This document shows positions 14,384 through 22,838 of a stretch of DNA of 25,936 bases, piece by piece (the first letter of the stretch is position 1; each line of letters begins with the position of its first letter). The stretch comes from an uncultured Collinsella sp. (GTDB lineage: Bacteria > Actinomycetota > Coriobacteriia > Coriobacteriales > Coriobacteriaceae): NCBI GenBank assembly GCA_958348225.1, contig CATVYG010000034.1, forward strand, positions 1-25,936, read 5' to 3'. A program made the position numbers and the translations under genes. The notes under the pieces were generated by a model. The model saw nothing but the letters and a program-made list of their open reading frames with translations. It did not search any database and was not told where the DNA came from.

Positions 14384-15349
14384 ATGTCTCAAAACGCACG
14401 TTCCCATCGAAAGCTCAAGATAGCCGGCATCGTTGCACTGGTGCTCGTTGTCGCGCTGCTGGGGTTTGCCGGCAACTTCTTGTTCGACTTTGCCCTGAAT
14501 CCCCAAGCGCCCTACACCATGAAGATGATGCAGGACAGCAAGGACGCCGAAAAGGGCGAGCAGATGGACGCCGAGGAGGGCGAGGCGCGGGCGTGGTTTA
14601 AAGAGAACCGCGAGAGCAGCAGCCTCACCGCGGACGACGGGACCGAGCTTGCCGCCTGGTATTTTGCTGCGTCGGAGAGCACGCACGACTACGCCGTCTG
14701 CCTGCATGGATATACCAACGAGCCCATCGGTATGGCCCGATACGTCCAGCGATTCCACGACCGCGGCATGAACGTACTCGCACCCGCCGCCCGCGCCCAC
14801 GAGCGCTCCGGCGGCGACTATATCGGCATGGGCTGGCCCGAGCGCCTCGACATCGTCGCATGGATCGAGCAAATCGTTCAGGCTGACCCCGAGGCGCGCA
14901 TCCTGGTCTTTGGCGAGTCGATGGGTGCGGCAACCGCCATGAACGTCGCGGGGGAGTCTCTGCCCGCAAACGTGAAATGCATTATCGAGGACTGCGGTTA
15001 TACGAGTGTTTGGGACGAGTTTTCTCTGCAGCTCAAGGACGTGTTCGGCCTGCCCAGCTTTCCCTTGCTCGATGTAGCAAACCTGGTATGCAACGTGCGC
15101 GCGGGCTACGACTTTCATAAGGCGAGCAGTGTGGAGCAACTCAAACACGCGACAGTTCCCATGCTGTTTATCCACGGCGACCAGGACACCTTTGTACCGT
15201 ACAGCATGCTCGACCAAAACTACGACGCGTGCGCCAGCAAGGTCAAGCAAAAGCTCACTATCCATGGCGCCACCCACGCCAAGAGCGCGCAAGTTGACCC
15301 CGAGCTCTACTGGAACACAGTCGACAACTTCCTCGACGAGTATTTTTAG
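14384..15349 (+). CDS. Membrane-anchored alpha/beta hydrolase
   Basis: 321 residues. Residues 11-32 form a hydrophobic signal anchor after a basic start, so the catalytic domain is probably outside the membrane. The fold shows the oxyanion HGY (108-110), nucleophile elbow GESMG (Ser179), acid in HGDQD (Asp268) and the final His in GATHA (His298), the full serine hydrolase triad. Length and order match the BEM46/YqkD-like group of anchored hydrolases. The substrate is unknown. AGGAAAG lies 6 bases before the ATG. The promoter carries a pair of operator-like sites, so expression is likely repressed and induced by a specific signal. Monocistronic: divergent from the PAQR gene, with a strong terminator after it. 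Confidence 0.9.
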   Translation: MSQNARSHRKLKIAGIVALVLVVALLGFAGNFLFDFALNPQAPYTMKMMQDSKDAEKGEQMDAEEGEARAWFKENRESSSLTADDGTELAAWYFAASESTHDYAVCLHGYTNEPIGMARYVQRFHDRGMNVLAPAARAHERSGGDYIGMGWPERLDIVAWIEQIVQADPEARILVFGESMGAATAMNVAGESLPANVKCIIEDCGYTSVWDEFSLQLKDVFGLPSFPLLDVANLVCNVRAGYDFHKASSVEQLKHATVPMLFIHGDQDTFVPYSMLDQNYDACASKVKQKLTIHGATHAKSAQVDPELYWNTVDNFLDEYF

Positions 15350-15395
15350 GCAAATAGTACGGTTTACTGGTCTATCTGACCCCCTATCACTTCCA

Positions 15396-15434
15396 AAAAG
15401 CCGCCCGTGGGCACTGTGCTCACGGGCGGCTTTT
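15396..15434. terminator. Bidirectional intrinsic terminator
   Basis: AAAAGCCGCCCGTG (15396-15409) pairs with CACGGGCGGCTTTT (15421-15434), giving a GC-rich stem with T-runs in both directions. It separates two convergent genes, the hydrolase (plus) and the DUF362 protein (minus). Confidence 0.9.
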
Positions 15435-15481
15435 ACTAACGTTGCGCTACAAAAGTGCTTGTTTTGCCCAATAGCTAGGTG

Positions 15482-16687
15482 CTACTTGACCTCGATGAGC
15501 TCGTACTCGCTCGTGCCCAGGCCAATCTTCTCGGCGTGCGCGATGCACACGCGCCAGTCGGTGTCGGGATGCGTGATGCAGAAGGGATCCTTGGCCTGCT
15601 CGCCCTCCAGATGCTCGTGGTTGTGCTCCATCTTGGCCGCGCTATCGGTGAGCTCGGTGTTGGGCAGCGGCTCGGATGCCATGACGGCATCGGCACAGGC
15701 CTGGTCGATGGCGACCGGGTCGAAGCTCGCGAACATGCCGATATCGTTGACGATAGGCGTGTCGTTTTCGGGATGGCAATCGCAGTTGGGGCTGATATCC
15801 ATGGCGAGCGAGATGTGGAAGCTCGGGCGGCCGTCGACAACGGCCTTGGTGTACTCGGCGATCTTGCAGTTGAGCACGTCTGCCGCGGCCTCATAGCCGG
15901 GCTTGATGCAGTCCTGGTTGCATGCCGCAATGCAGCGTCCGCAGCCCACGCAGCGATCGTGGTCGATGGCAGCCACGTGCACCGTGCGAGTAGCGCCGCT
16001 GGCAAGCTCGCGCTCGCGGGTGTCGTCGAACGAGATAGCGTTGTGAGCGCAGATCTTTTCACAGGCATGGCAGCCAACGCAGTGCTCGATCGCGACGTTC
16101 GGCTTGCCGGCGGCATGCTGCTCCATCTTGCCGGCACGGCTGCCGCCTCCCATACCCAGGTTCTTCATGGCGCCGCCAAAGCCGGCCTGCTCATGGCCCT
16201 TAAAGTGGGTGAGGCTGATCACGATATCGGCGTCCATGAGTGCCTGACCGATCTTGGCTTCGTGCACGTACTCGCCGCCCTCGACCGGGACGAGCGCCTC
16301 GTCGGTGCCCTTGAGGCCGTCGGCAATGATGATCTGGCAACCCGTGGCATACGGGGTAAAGCCGTTCTGGTAGGCGGTGTCGATGTGCTCGAGCGCGTTT
16401 TTGCGGCTACCGACATAGAGCGTGTTGCAGTCGGTGAGGAAGGGCTTGCCGCCAAGCTCCTTCACGACATCCGCGACGGCGCGGGCGTAGTTGGGGCGCA
16501 AAAAGCTCAGGTTGCCCAGCTCGCCAAAGTGAATCTTGATGGCAACGAACTTGTTCTCAAAGTCGATCTGCTCAATTCCGGCGTGACGAATGAGGCGCTT
16601 GAGCTTGTCGAGCTGGCTCTCGCGAGCATGCGTGCGCAGGTTGGTGAAGTACACCTTAGCGGGTGCTGCGGGTGCAGTTACGGTCAT
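15482..16687 (-). CDS. DUF362 protein with two 4Fe-4S cluster motifs
   Basis: 401 residues, probably cytoplasmic. A DUF362 domain spans about 10-195 and continues after about 265. It contains KIHFGELGNLSFLRP and the glycine-rich MKNLGMGGG near 175-182. A ferredoxin-like insert at 203-260 has C203-x2-C-x2-C-x3-C213 and C246-x2-C-x2-C-x3-C256, two complete 4Fe-4S motifs, plus an extra Cys260. Such proteins are common in anaerobes and are presumed redox proteins, but no reaction is established. The ATG at 16687 follows GAGGGG with 8-base spacing. Flanked by a terminator and a repeat, so a single-gene unit. The presence of oxygen-labile clusters fits an anaerobic gut bacterium. Confidence 0.88.
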   Translation of the reverse strand: MTVTAPAAPAKVYFTNLRTHARESQLDKLKRLIRHAGIEQIDFENKFVAIKIHFGELGNLSFLRPNYARAVADVVKELGGKPFLTDCNTLYVGSRKNALEHIDTAYQNGFTPYATGCQIIIADGLKGTDEALVPVEGGEYVHEAKIGQALMDADIVISLTHFKGHEQAGFGGAMKNLGMGGGSRAGKMEQHAAGKPNVAIEHCVGCHACEKICAHNAISFDDTRERELASGATRTVHVAAIDHDRCVGCGRCIAACNQDCIKPGYEAAADVLNCKIAEYTKAVVDGRPSFHISLAMDISPNCDCHPENDTPIVNDIGMFASFDPVAIDQACADAVMASEPLPNTELTDSAAKMEHNHEHLEGEQAKDPFCITHPDTDWRVCIAHAEKIGLGTSEYELIEVK

Positions 16688-16729
16688 AGATATATCCCCT
16701 CGGTCTATATGGCGTTACAAACATAGAGG

Positions 16730-16760
16730 ATGGTACCAGTTAAAGCAGAGTTAAAGTCAA
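16730..16760 (-). promoter_or_regulatory. Possible promoter of the DUF362 gene
   Basis: Minus-strand TTGACT (16755-16760) and TACCAT (16730-16735) are 19 bases apart, longer than ideal. A weak call. Confidence 0.25.
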
Positions 16761-16770
16761 GTACGGCACC

Positions 16771-16799
16771 TAGTCATTGGGGACGTTCTTAAATGACTA
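16771..16799. repeat. Interspersed palindromic repeat, copy 2
   Basis: TAGTCATT (16771-16778) and AATGACTA (16792-16799) are perfect 8-bp complementary ends around the GGGGACGTTCTTA core. The last three bases are the stop codon (TAG on minus) of the FtsX-type permease, so the element begins exactly at the gene end. Confidence 0.8.
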
Positions 16800-19457
16800 C
16801 TCTTGGACTTTGAGGGCCTCGGCCAGGCTCACGCGCTTGATAGAGCGCGTGTGCAGCAGCGCCACGACCAGGTAGGTCGCAAAGCCAATGCCGACGCATG
16901 CAGCCATAGACCAAGCGGGCACGTAGATCTCAATATTGCCGTTGTAGGCGAGCAGCATCGAGCGGAAGATGGCCGTGAGCGAGCCGATGATCACGGGCAG
17001 GCTCAGCACGAGCGACGCCGCCACGCACAGCGTGATCGAGCGGATGTACAGATGCGAGATCTCGCTATCGCGATAGCCAAAGACTTTCATGTAGCTGATC
17101 GAGCGGGCGCTGTGGTCGATCACAGCCTTGGTCAGCAGATACATAAACAGCAAGAAGATGAACACCGCAAGCCCAACCATCATGCCAATCATTTTGCTCA
17201 TCATGCCGATGAACTGGTCGCCCACGGCACGCATGTCGTCGGGCGTGGTGTCGCCGGCAAAGTAGCGCGCGTCGAGGTCGAGCTTCTCGTTGCTCACATA
17301 GCCGTTAAAATAGGCGGCGTCGTTGCCGAACAGCTCGTTAAAGTCGTCGACACTCATATAGATATTCATGTCCGACTTTGAGCCCCAGGCACAATCCTTG
17401 CCCGCGTACTCAAGGGAATAATGCTCGCCCTCGTACTTGTCGCTGAGCGTGACCTTCTGGCCCTCGCTCCAGCCAAACTTATCGAGCAAGCCACCGCCAA
17501 AGACGACGCGTCCGTCGCCGACGTCCAGCCCTTTCCAGTAGCGCGAATCGGGCGAGATGCCGTAGACAGAAATCGTCTCCTCGCCATTACCATCGCCGCG
17601 GTCGTATTGCAGCTGGTAAACGGCATATTTCTCGGCCTGCGCGATTGCGCCCGCGCCGTTGTCAATCGTGTTGACCGGGTGAATGTCGTCGTTGTCGATC
17701 TTAGAGGCCTTGTCAATCAGGTCGATAGCCTCGTCGCGGTTGCAGCCGAGGATATCGGCAAGGTCATCGAGGCGCGCATAAAGCGCATCCTTCTTGTCCT
17801 GGACCTTGGTAAGCGCATCCTGCGCCGCAGTCAGGCTCTCGGCAGACGGAGATGCGGTCGCGGCATCGGCTGCCGTCTGCGCCGCATCGGCCGCGTCGTC
17901 AAGCTCGTCATCGGCATCTTGGGCGGCGGAAAGCAGCGCGCCGTCAACCGACTGCAAGCGCTCGAGTGCTGACCACTGCTCGCGATCCTCGGCAGTGCCC
18001 TCGAGCTCCAGCGGCGCCTTGAGCGTGTACTGGTGCTCGGCGACCAGGCTTGTCTCGAGGTTGTCCGCGTAGTGCGTCATCGTGGGAAGAATCGCCAGGC
18101 CAAAGAGCAGCAGCAGCGAGGCAAACGCAATGCCCACAAAGAGCGTGGCAAAGTTGCCCAGGTTGCGCAGAAAGATACGCAGGCGGAAGCGGGAAACAAA
18201 ACCCATGCGCTCCGGCAGTTGCATACCGCGCTTGGTGCCCGATTTGCCGCTCGCCTCGTGACGAAGGAACTGCAACGGCGTCTTGCCCATTTTGCGAAGC
18301 AGGCCCACCAGCGTGATGAGGATGAGCGCGGCGGCGGGAACCACGGCGCACTTCACAAAGATCTCCCAGCTCCAGTACACCTGGAAGGGCGGCAGGCTGT
18401 ACGAACCGTAATAGAGGCTGCGCATGGGCTCGGTAAAGAACACAACGCCGAGCGCAGTGCCCAAAAGCGCCGCGACCACGCCCACGATGGCGGGAAGTGC
18501 CAGGTAGTGCAGCACGATCTCGCGACGGCGATAACCGCTGGCGAGCAGCGTGCCGATGATGGCGCTCTCCTCCTCGATGGTGGCGTCGGTAAGGACCACA
18601 AAGACGAACGCCATGATCACGATGATGATGTCGAGCAGCGTCATCCACATCATGGAGTCGCCGTCCACGTCATCGCGCGCATAGCCAATGCCCTGATTGG
18701 AATCGGCGTCGGTCAGATCGTCCACGCGCGCATCGGCGTCGGTCAGTGCCTCGACCATATCTTGCTCGGCGTCGATGCGGTCCGCGGTGGGGAGGTCGCG
18801 ATCGGTAAAGGTGAAGGAGTAGGTGTAGGCGGGTGCGCCGCCGGCATCTTCGAGCGCGGCAAAGCCGCCATCGGTGACCTCGGCCACGCCGTACGTGATG
18901 GTGTTCACCGTAAAGTCCGAATTGTTGAGGAACAGCGCCTGACTATCGGGCTGGGTCATGATGCCGCAAATGGTGTAGGTGCGACCCTCGAGCTCGACTT
19001 TATCGCCCACGGACAGGTTGTTATTGGTGGCAAAGACACGGTCGATGGCCACCTCGTCATCCGCCTTGGGTTCCTTGCCCTCACAGTAGGACGCAATGTC
19101 CACCTTAGCGCGGTGCGCATAGGTGCGCAGCGTGCGCTTGGTGCCGTCGTCGCCGGCGGTCTTTTTGATGATGGCGTCGATGGAGAAATTCTTGTAGAGC
19201 GTGACGCCGCCGACGTCGCCGGCTGCATCCTCGGCGGCCTTGAGTTGATCGTCGGTAGCCTCGAAGGAGGTGGTCACGCGGCCGTCCTCAATCGTGTACG
19301 CATCGCGCATGTCGTCGATAAGGCAGCCGATGGAATGCGCTGCGAACAAAAAGCCCGAGGTGAGAGCGATGCTTCCGCACATAAGCAAAAAGATGCCCAG
19401 GTACTTGCCGATATTGCGGCGCAGCTCGCGCGGGAGACGTTTTGCGAGAGGTGTCAT
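16797..19457 (-). CDS. Large FtsX-type ABC transporter permease
   Basis: 886 residues. One N-terminal helix (about 15-40) precedes a large extracellular domain. There is a first FtsX core of helices near 268-390 (MMWMTLLDIIIVIMAFVFVV; IGTLLASGYRRREIVLHYL), then a second anchored half starting near 428 (LRNLGNFATLFVGIAF). That half has another extracellular domain containing an Ala/Asp-rich coiled coil (about 496-586), and three C-terminal helices (755 onward; SISYMKVFGYRDSEIS is the second FtsX cytoplasmic coupling motif). This duplicated layout is typical of export or mechanotransmission systems in Gram-positives rather than importers. The ATG at 19457 is 8 bases after the ATPase stop; an in-frame TTG at 19472 overlaps the ATPase and is less likely. 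The cargo is unknown. Confidence 0.9.
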   Translation of the reverse strand: MTPLAKRLPRELRRNIGKYLGIFLLMCGSIALTSGFLFAAHSIGCLIDDMRDAYTIEDGRVTTSFEATDDQLKAAEDAAGDVGGVTLYKNFSIDAIIKKTAGDDGTKRTLRTYAHRAKVDIASYCEGKEPKADDEVAIDRVFATNNNLSVGDKVELEGRTYTICGIMTQPDSQALFLNNSDFTVNTITYGVAEVTDGGFAALEDAGGAPAYTYSFTFTDRDLPTADRIDAEQDMVEALTDADARVDDLTDADSNQGIGYARDDVDGDSMMWMTLLDIIIVIMAFVFVVLTDATIEEESAIIGTLLASGYRRREIVLHYLALPAIVGVVAALLGTALGVVFFTEPMRSLYYGSYSLPPFQVYWSWEIFVKCAVVPAAALILITLVGLLRKMGKTPLQFLRHEASGKSGTKRGMQLPERMGFVSRFRLRIFLRNLGNFATLFVGIAFASLLLLFGLAILPTMTHYADNLETSLVAEHQYTLKAPLELEGTAEDREQWSALERLQSVDGALLSAAQDADDELDDAADAAQTAADAATASPSAESLTAAQDALTKVQDKKDALYARLDDLADILGCNRDEAIDLIDKASKIDNDDIHPVNTIDNGAGAIAQAEKYAVYQLQYDRGDGNGEETISVYGISPDSRYWKGLDVGDGRVVFGGGLLDKFGWSEGQKVTLSDKYEGEHYSLEYAGKDCAWGSKSDMNIYMSVDDFNELFGNDAAYFNGYVSNEKLDLDARYFAGDTTPDDMRAVGDQFIGMMSKMIGMMVGLAVFIFLLFMYLLTKAVIDHSARSISYMKVFGYRDSEISHLYIRSITLCVAASLVLSLPVIIGSLTAIFRSMLLAYNGNIEIYVPAWSMAACVGIGFATYLVVALLHTRSIKRVSLAEALKVQE

Positions 19458-19465
19458 GGCGCCGC

Positions 19466-20179
19466 CTACCAATCGAGTTCGGCGGCCGCGACGGGCGACT
19501 CGTTGAGCTCATCCTCGACGATGTGCCCGTCGCGCAGGCGCAGCACGCGATTGGCCATGCGCGCGATGGCGGCATTGTGGGTGACAATGATGATGGTGCA
19601 GCCGTAGGCGCGGTTAACATCCTCCATGAGCTGCAAGATTTCCTTGGACGTCTTATAGTCGAGCGCACCGGTGGGCTCGTCGCACAGCAGCAGGCCCGGG
19701 TTTTTGACGAGCGCACGGCCGATGGCGCAGCGCTGCTGTTGGCCGCCCGAGACCTGGCGCGGGAACTTGTTGCGGTGCTCGTAAAGGCCCAGCGAACGCA
19801 GCAAGTTGTCGACATTGAGCGGGTTTTTGGACAGGTGCGCCGTGACCTCGATGTTCTCCTTGATGGTGAGGTCGGGCACCAGGTTGTAGAACTGGAAGAC
19901 AAAGCCCAGCTCACGGCGGCGATACTCGCCCAGGTCGGCAGGCTTGAGCACCGTGAGGTCGCAGCCGTCCACCATGATGGAGCCGCCGTCGGCATCCTCC
20001 AGGCCGCCGATCAGGTTGAGAAAGGTCGACTTGCCCGAGCCCGAGGGTCCCAGCATGACGCAGATCTCGCCGCGATTGATGGACGTGTCGGTGCCATCGA
20101 GTACCGTCAGGCGCGCATCACCGTCGCCGTAGTGCTTCTTGAGCCCCTTGACCTGGACATAGGCTTGCTTTGTCGCCAT
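19466..20179 (-). CDS. ABC transporter ATPase of the MacB/LolD type
   Basis: 237 residues, cytoplasmic. Walker A is GPSGSGKST, followed by the typical FLNLIGGLEDADGG. The Q-loop region is GFVFQFYNLVPDLT, the signature VSGGQQQRCAIGRAL, Walker B LLLCDEPTGALD and the switch His in IVTHN. The DEPTGALD form and LIGGLE are characteristic of the MacB/LolD/FtsE branch that works with FtsX-type permeases, which matches the gene 8 bases downstream. The ATG at 20179 follows GGGGGG with 4-base spacing; upstream in-frame start candidates to 20233 would run through the promoter and are rejected. It powers the large permease and presumably has two copies per complex. Confidence 0.93.
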   Translation of the reverse strand: MATKQAYVQVKGLKKHYGDGDARLTVLDGTDTSINRGEICVMLGPSGSGKSTFLNLIGGLEDADGGSIMVDGCDLTVLKPADLGEYRRRELGFVFQFYNLVPDLTIKENIEVTAHLSKNPLNVDNLLRSLGLYEHRNKFPRQVSGGQQQRCAIGRALVKNPGLLLCDEPTGALDYKTSKEILQLMEDVNRAYGCTIIIVTHNAAIARMANRVLRLRDGHIVEDELNESPVAAAELDW

Positions 20180-20209
20180 GCTACCCCCCATTGTTAGCCT
20201 ATTGCTACT

Positions 20210-20238
20210 TTTATAGGGTAATAGTAAACCCAAGTGAA
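20210..20238 (-). promoter_or_regulatory. Promoter of the ATPase/FtsX-type operon
   Basis: Minus-strand TTCACT (20233-20238), a 17-base spacer, and TATAAA (20210-20215). The 16-bp GGGTAATAGTAAACCC (20216-20231, plus strand), ending in GGGT/ACCC, almost fills the spacer and could be a regulator site. Confidence 0.5.
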
Positions 20239-20273
20239 CTATTTTTGGGCGAGAGTGGGGGTTTGTTTCAAGA

Positions 20274-20304
20274 CTAGTCGTTGGGGACGTTCTTAAACGA
20301 CTAG
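20274..20304. repeat. Interspersed palindromic repeat, copy 3
   Basis: CTAGTCGTT (20274-20282) and AACGACTAG (20296-20304) are perfect 9-bp complementary ends around the GGGGACGTTCTTA core. Compared with copies 1 and 2 both arms carry the same A-to-G/T-to-C change, so base pairing has been preserved. Confidence 0.8.
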
Positions 20305-20328
20305 CTGTTGGGGGCGCTCTTTCGCCAC

Positions 20329-20359
20329 CCGGCAGTTAGGGACGTTCCCTTTCTGCCGG
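20329..20359. repeat. Hairpin repeat with GGGACGTTCCC core
   Basis: CCGGCAG (20329-20335) and CTGCCGG (20353-20359) enclose TTAGGGACGTTCCCTTT. The core resembles the neighbouring repeats but the arms differ, so this is a second subtype. Confidence 0.65.
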
Positions 20360-20364
20360 CAGCT

Positions 20365-20409
20365 GGGGACAGTCCTTGGCAAGCCGGCGGTTCGGCAAAG
20401 ACTGTCCCC
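20365..20409. repeat. Hairpin repeat with GGGGACAGTC arms
   Basis: GGGGACAGTCCTTGGC (20365-20380) is complementary, with two mismatches, to 20394-20409, which ends GACTGTCCCC. The 13-base loop is GC-rich. Third subtype in the cluster; it could also terminate minus-strand transcription from the ABC-2 operon. Confidence 0.65.
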
Positions 20410-20414
20410 GATGA

Positions 20415-20445
20415 CTAGTCGTTTAAGAACGTCCCCAGTGACTAG
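20415..20445. repeat. Interspersed palindromic repeat, copy 4, inverted
   Basis: CTAGTC (20415-20420) and GACTAG (20440-20445) flank TTTAAGAACGTCCCCA (20422-20437), the reverse complement of the core in copies 1-3. It starts 4 bases beyond the stop of the ABC-2 permease. With copy 3 it bounds the cluster as an inverted pair. Confidence 0.78.
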
Positions 20446-20449
20446 GTGG

Positions 20450-21655
20450 CTAGGCGCGGGATTTGGTGCGCGAGAGTGCGAGGCCTACGGCGGCGATGGC
20501 CGCGGCAAAGAGCACCGTGACGCCCAGATCGCAGGCGATGTCGCCCAGCACGGTGGACGTCAGGTCCGCGGCGAGCGCCTTGCCGATCGCGTCGTTCACC
20601 CAATATGTCGGCACAAAGTGCGCCACGGTCTGCACGGCCGAACCCATGAGCGACAGCGGCATCCAGGCGCCACCCAAAAACGTCATGAGCATGCCAAGCA
20701 GGTTGCCCACACCGTTGAGCAGCTCCTCGCGCGCGCCCAGGCTCGACAGCGTAAAGCCAACGGCCAGTGGCGTCAGCGCTAGGGCAAACGTTGCCGCCAG
20801 CGCCAGGCACACGCGGCCCACGCCGACCTCGGCAACCGCGCTGGCAAAGCCCACGACGCCCATCATGCTCGACACAAACCAGATACAGACGGTGAGCACG
20901 GCGGCGGCCGCAAACACGGCAAGCGAACGCTGGCGATCGGAGATTGGGCCGGCATCCATGCGGCGCACGCGCTCGGGCTCGTTCATGCCCGAAAACACCA
21001 AGCCCACCGACACGATGACCGACGAGATAATCGCGTACGCGCCAAAGTTGAAGTACGACTCGAGCGTGGCGGCAGCAGCCGAGTCGACCTTGACCCGCTC
21101 GATCTGGACCTCCGCGCGCTTTGCAGCGGCATGTTCGGCGGCCTTGGCAACGTCGCCGTTGGAGGCAGTGGGCTCAAGTGCGGCTGCAGCGCCCGCGAGC
21201 GAGATCCAGCGCGAAGCCTCGGCAGACGAAAGCGCCGCCGCCATGGTGCCGGCACCGTAGGTCACATCGAGCTTGGGCAGGGACTCCCCCGCGCGGGCAG
21301 CCGCGACCAGGTCGTCCTCGAACCCCTCCGGGATAAAGAACACGCAGTCGGCGCTGCCCTTGGCGCTGTTGCTCTTGGAGAGCGCGTCCGCAAGGTCGTA
21401 CGTGTCATCGCCGACGCCCGTGACCAGGTCAAACCGCGAACCTAGGTGCTTGGTGAGCGCACGTGAAAGATCACTGCCATCGCGGTCGACCACGATCACG
21501 TTGGCGTCGTAGGGCTTGTACTCGGTGAGCTGCGACGAGTTCCAGCTCACCGATGCCGCGATGAATACGCCCATCAGCGAAATGAACACCGTGTAGATGA
21601 GCAGGTAGAACGGGTGAGCGAGCGCCATGCGAAGCGCGGTCTTAAAGGTGCTCAT
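20450..21655 (-). CDS. ABC-2 type permease (second subunit)
   Basis: 401 residues. An N-terminal helix (about 15-36, HPFYLLIYTVFISLMGVFIA) is followed by an extracellular domain of about 170 residues (VIVVDRDGSDLSRALTKHL; CVFFIPEGFEDDLV). Five to six C-terminal helices follow, including IISSVIVSVGLVFSGMNE, LGMLMTFLGGAWMPLSLM and a last helix. This is the YhgE/NatB-like ABC-2 layout of drug, antibiotic or peptide exporters. The ATG at 21655 has GGAAGGAG 5 bases upstream and lies within the last 14 bases of the preceding permease gene, so the two are translationally coupled and probably form a heterodimer. Followed at once by the repeat cluster. Confidence 0.9.
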   Translation of the reverse strand: MSTFKTALRMALAHPFYLLIYTVFISLMGVFIAASVSWNSSQLTEYKPYDANVIVVDRDGSDLSRALTKHLGSRFDLVTGVGDDTYDLADALSKSNSAKGSADCVFFIPEGFEDDLVAAARAGESLPKLDVTYGAGTMAAALSSAEASRWISLAGAAAALEPTASNGDVAKAAEHAAAKRAEVQIERVKVDSAAAATLESYFNFGAYAIISSVIVSVGLVFSGMNEPERVRRMDAGPISDRQRSLAVFAAAAVLTVCIWFVSSMMGVVGFASAVAEVGVGRVCLALAATFALALTPLAVGFTLSSLGAREELLNGVGNLLGMLMTFLGGAWMPLSLMGSAVQTVAHFVPTYWVNDAIGKALAADLTSTVLGDIACDLGVTVLFAAAIAAVGLALSRTKSRA

Positions 21656-22829
21656 AGCGGCTCCTTCCAAAGATCAGCGTGGCGGCGGCAACGAACAGCA
21701 GTGCCATGAGGACCAGTGCGCCGGCGCGAACGGCAAAAGGATCCAGGTCCTCAAAGAAATACAGGCGGTTGAACATGTCGCAGATGAGCTTGACGGGGTT
21801 GAGCCAGCACTCGGCCGGACAGGCGCGGGCGACGTCATCGGCAAGCGCCATCGCCGGTTCGCCGTAGAGCCCAGCGAACAAAGCGCACGTGGTGGCAAAG
21901 CCTGTGAGGATGCCCGACTTGGATGCCTTGCCGCCCTTAACGGGAAGCGTGCCCACAAAGAGTCCCAAGCCCGTGGCGGCAAGCGCGGAAGCGGCACCGC
22001 CCACCAGACACAGCCCCTCGCGCCCGCCAAAGTCGACGCCCACAACCAGGCGCACGTAGCCGATCGCGATCGCCATCGAGGCAAAGGAGACCAGCCACGA
22101 GCCCACAAAGATACCGGCCAGCGACGCCGTTTTGGAAAGACCGCCCGCGCAGCGGCGCGCGCCAAGGCCCGACAGATTGGGCTGCAGATCGACGACGCTC
22201 AAGGCGGCAAACTCCGCAGACATCATCGCGACCAGGCCAAAGAGCGCGTAATAGTAGATGACCGTGCCATCGGGCGTGGTGCGTGTCAGGCTTACGCGGC
22301 GGGTGCCGCCCTCGAGCGACAGGGCGCGCGCAACCGCCTCCGGGTCGGCAAGCGCCGCCGGGTTGTCCTGGGCAATCTGAGACATGAGCTCGGCATTTTG
22401 TGTATACGAGCTTGCCACCGTCTCCAGAATGCTGCGGTCGGTGAGCACCGTTGAGGCACGCGAGCTGTCGTAGCTCGACAGCAACGTGAGCTTGGGTGCG
22501 CCCGCGTCGTCGACCGTATAGATGCCCGCGACCTCGCCGGCCTTAAGCGCACGGTTCGCATCGGCTGCGTCGTCGCACTCGTGGATCTCGAGCAGCTGAT
22601 TGTCGCTCTCCTTGGCAAGCGACGTCGCCACGTCCTTAAAGGTCGAGGCGTCCCAGGCCTCGTCCGCTATGACGGCAACCGGTACCGGGTCGACCGTGCC
22701 GTCAGAGCTCAGATTCGCAAACATAAACATGAACATCGTGGAAAGTGCGATGGGAAAGAGAGCGCCCCAGACCCACGTGCTCGGCCGGCGCAGCAGCGTC
22801 TTGACCGTAGTGATGATGGTGTTGAACAT
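21642..22829 (-). CDS. ABC-2 type permease (first subunit)
   Basis: 395 residues with the same plan as its downstream partner: first helix at about 18-38 (STWVWGALFPIALSTMFMFMF), an extracellular domain (about 45-195; PVPVAVIADEAWDAS), then helices from about 196 (VIYYYALFGLVAMMSAEFAAL), SWLVSFASMAIAIGYVRLV, an SGILTGFATTCALFAG segment, and a final helix ending RSRYEHL. Low sequence identity to the second subunit by eye but equal topology, as in heterodimeric ABC-2 exporters. The ATG at 22829 follows GGGGGCA and is 9 bases past the ATPase stop. Confidence 0.9.
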   Translation of the reverse strand: MFNTIITTVKTLLRRPSTWVWGALFPIALSTMFMFMFANLSSDGTVDPVPVAVIADEAWDASTFKDVATSLAKESDNQLLEIHECDDAADANRALKAGEVAGIYTVDDAGAPKLTLLSSYDSSRASTVLTDRSILETVASSYTQNAELMSQIAQDNPAALADPEAVARALSLEGGTRRVSLTRTTPDGTVIYYYALFGLVAMMSAEFAALSVVDLQPNLSGLGARRCAGGLSKTASLAGIFVGSWLVSFASMAIAIGYVRLVVGVDFGGREGLCLVGGAASALAATGLGLFVGTLPVKGGKASKSGILTGFATTCALFAGLYGEPAMALADDVARACPAECWLNPVKLICDMFNRLYFFEDLDPFAVRAGALVLMALLFVAAATLIFGRSRYEHL

Positions 22830-22838
22830 GACTGCCCC

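Noticed and set aside
20274..20445. Small CRISPR array
   Set aside because: The units differ in sequence and orientation, have no regular spacers, and no cas gene is in the window.
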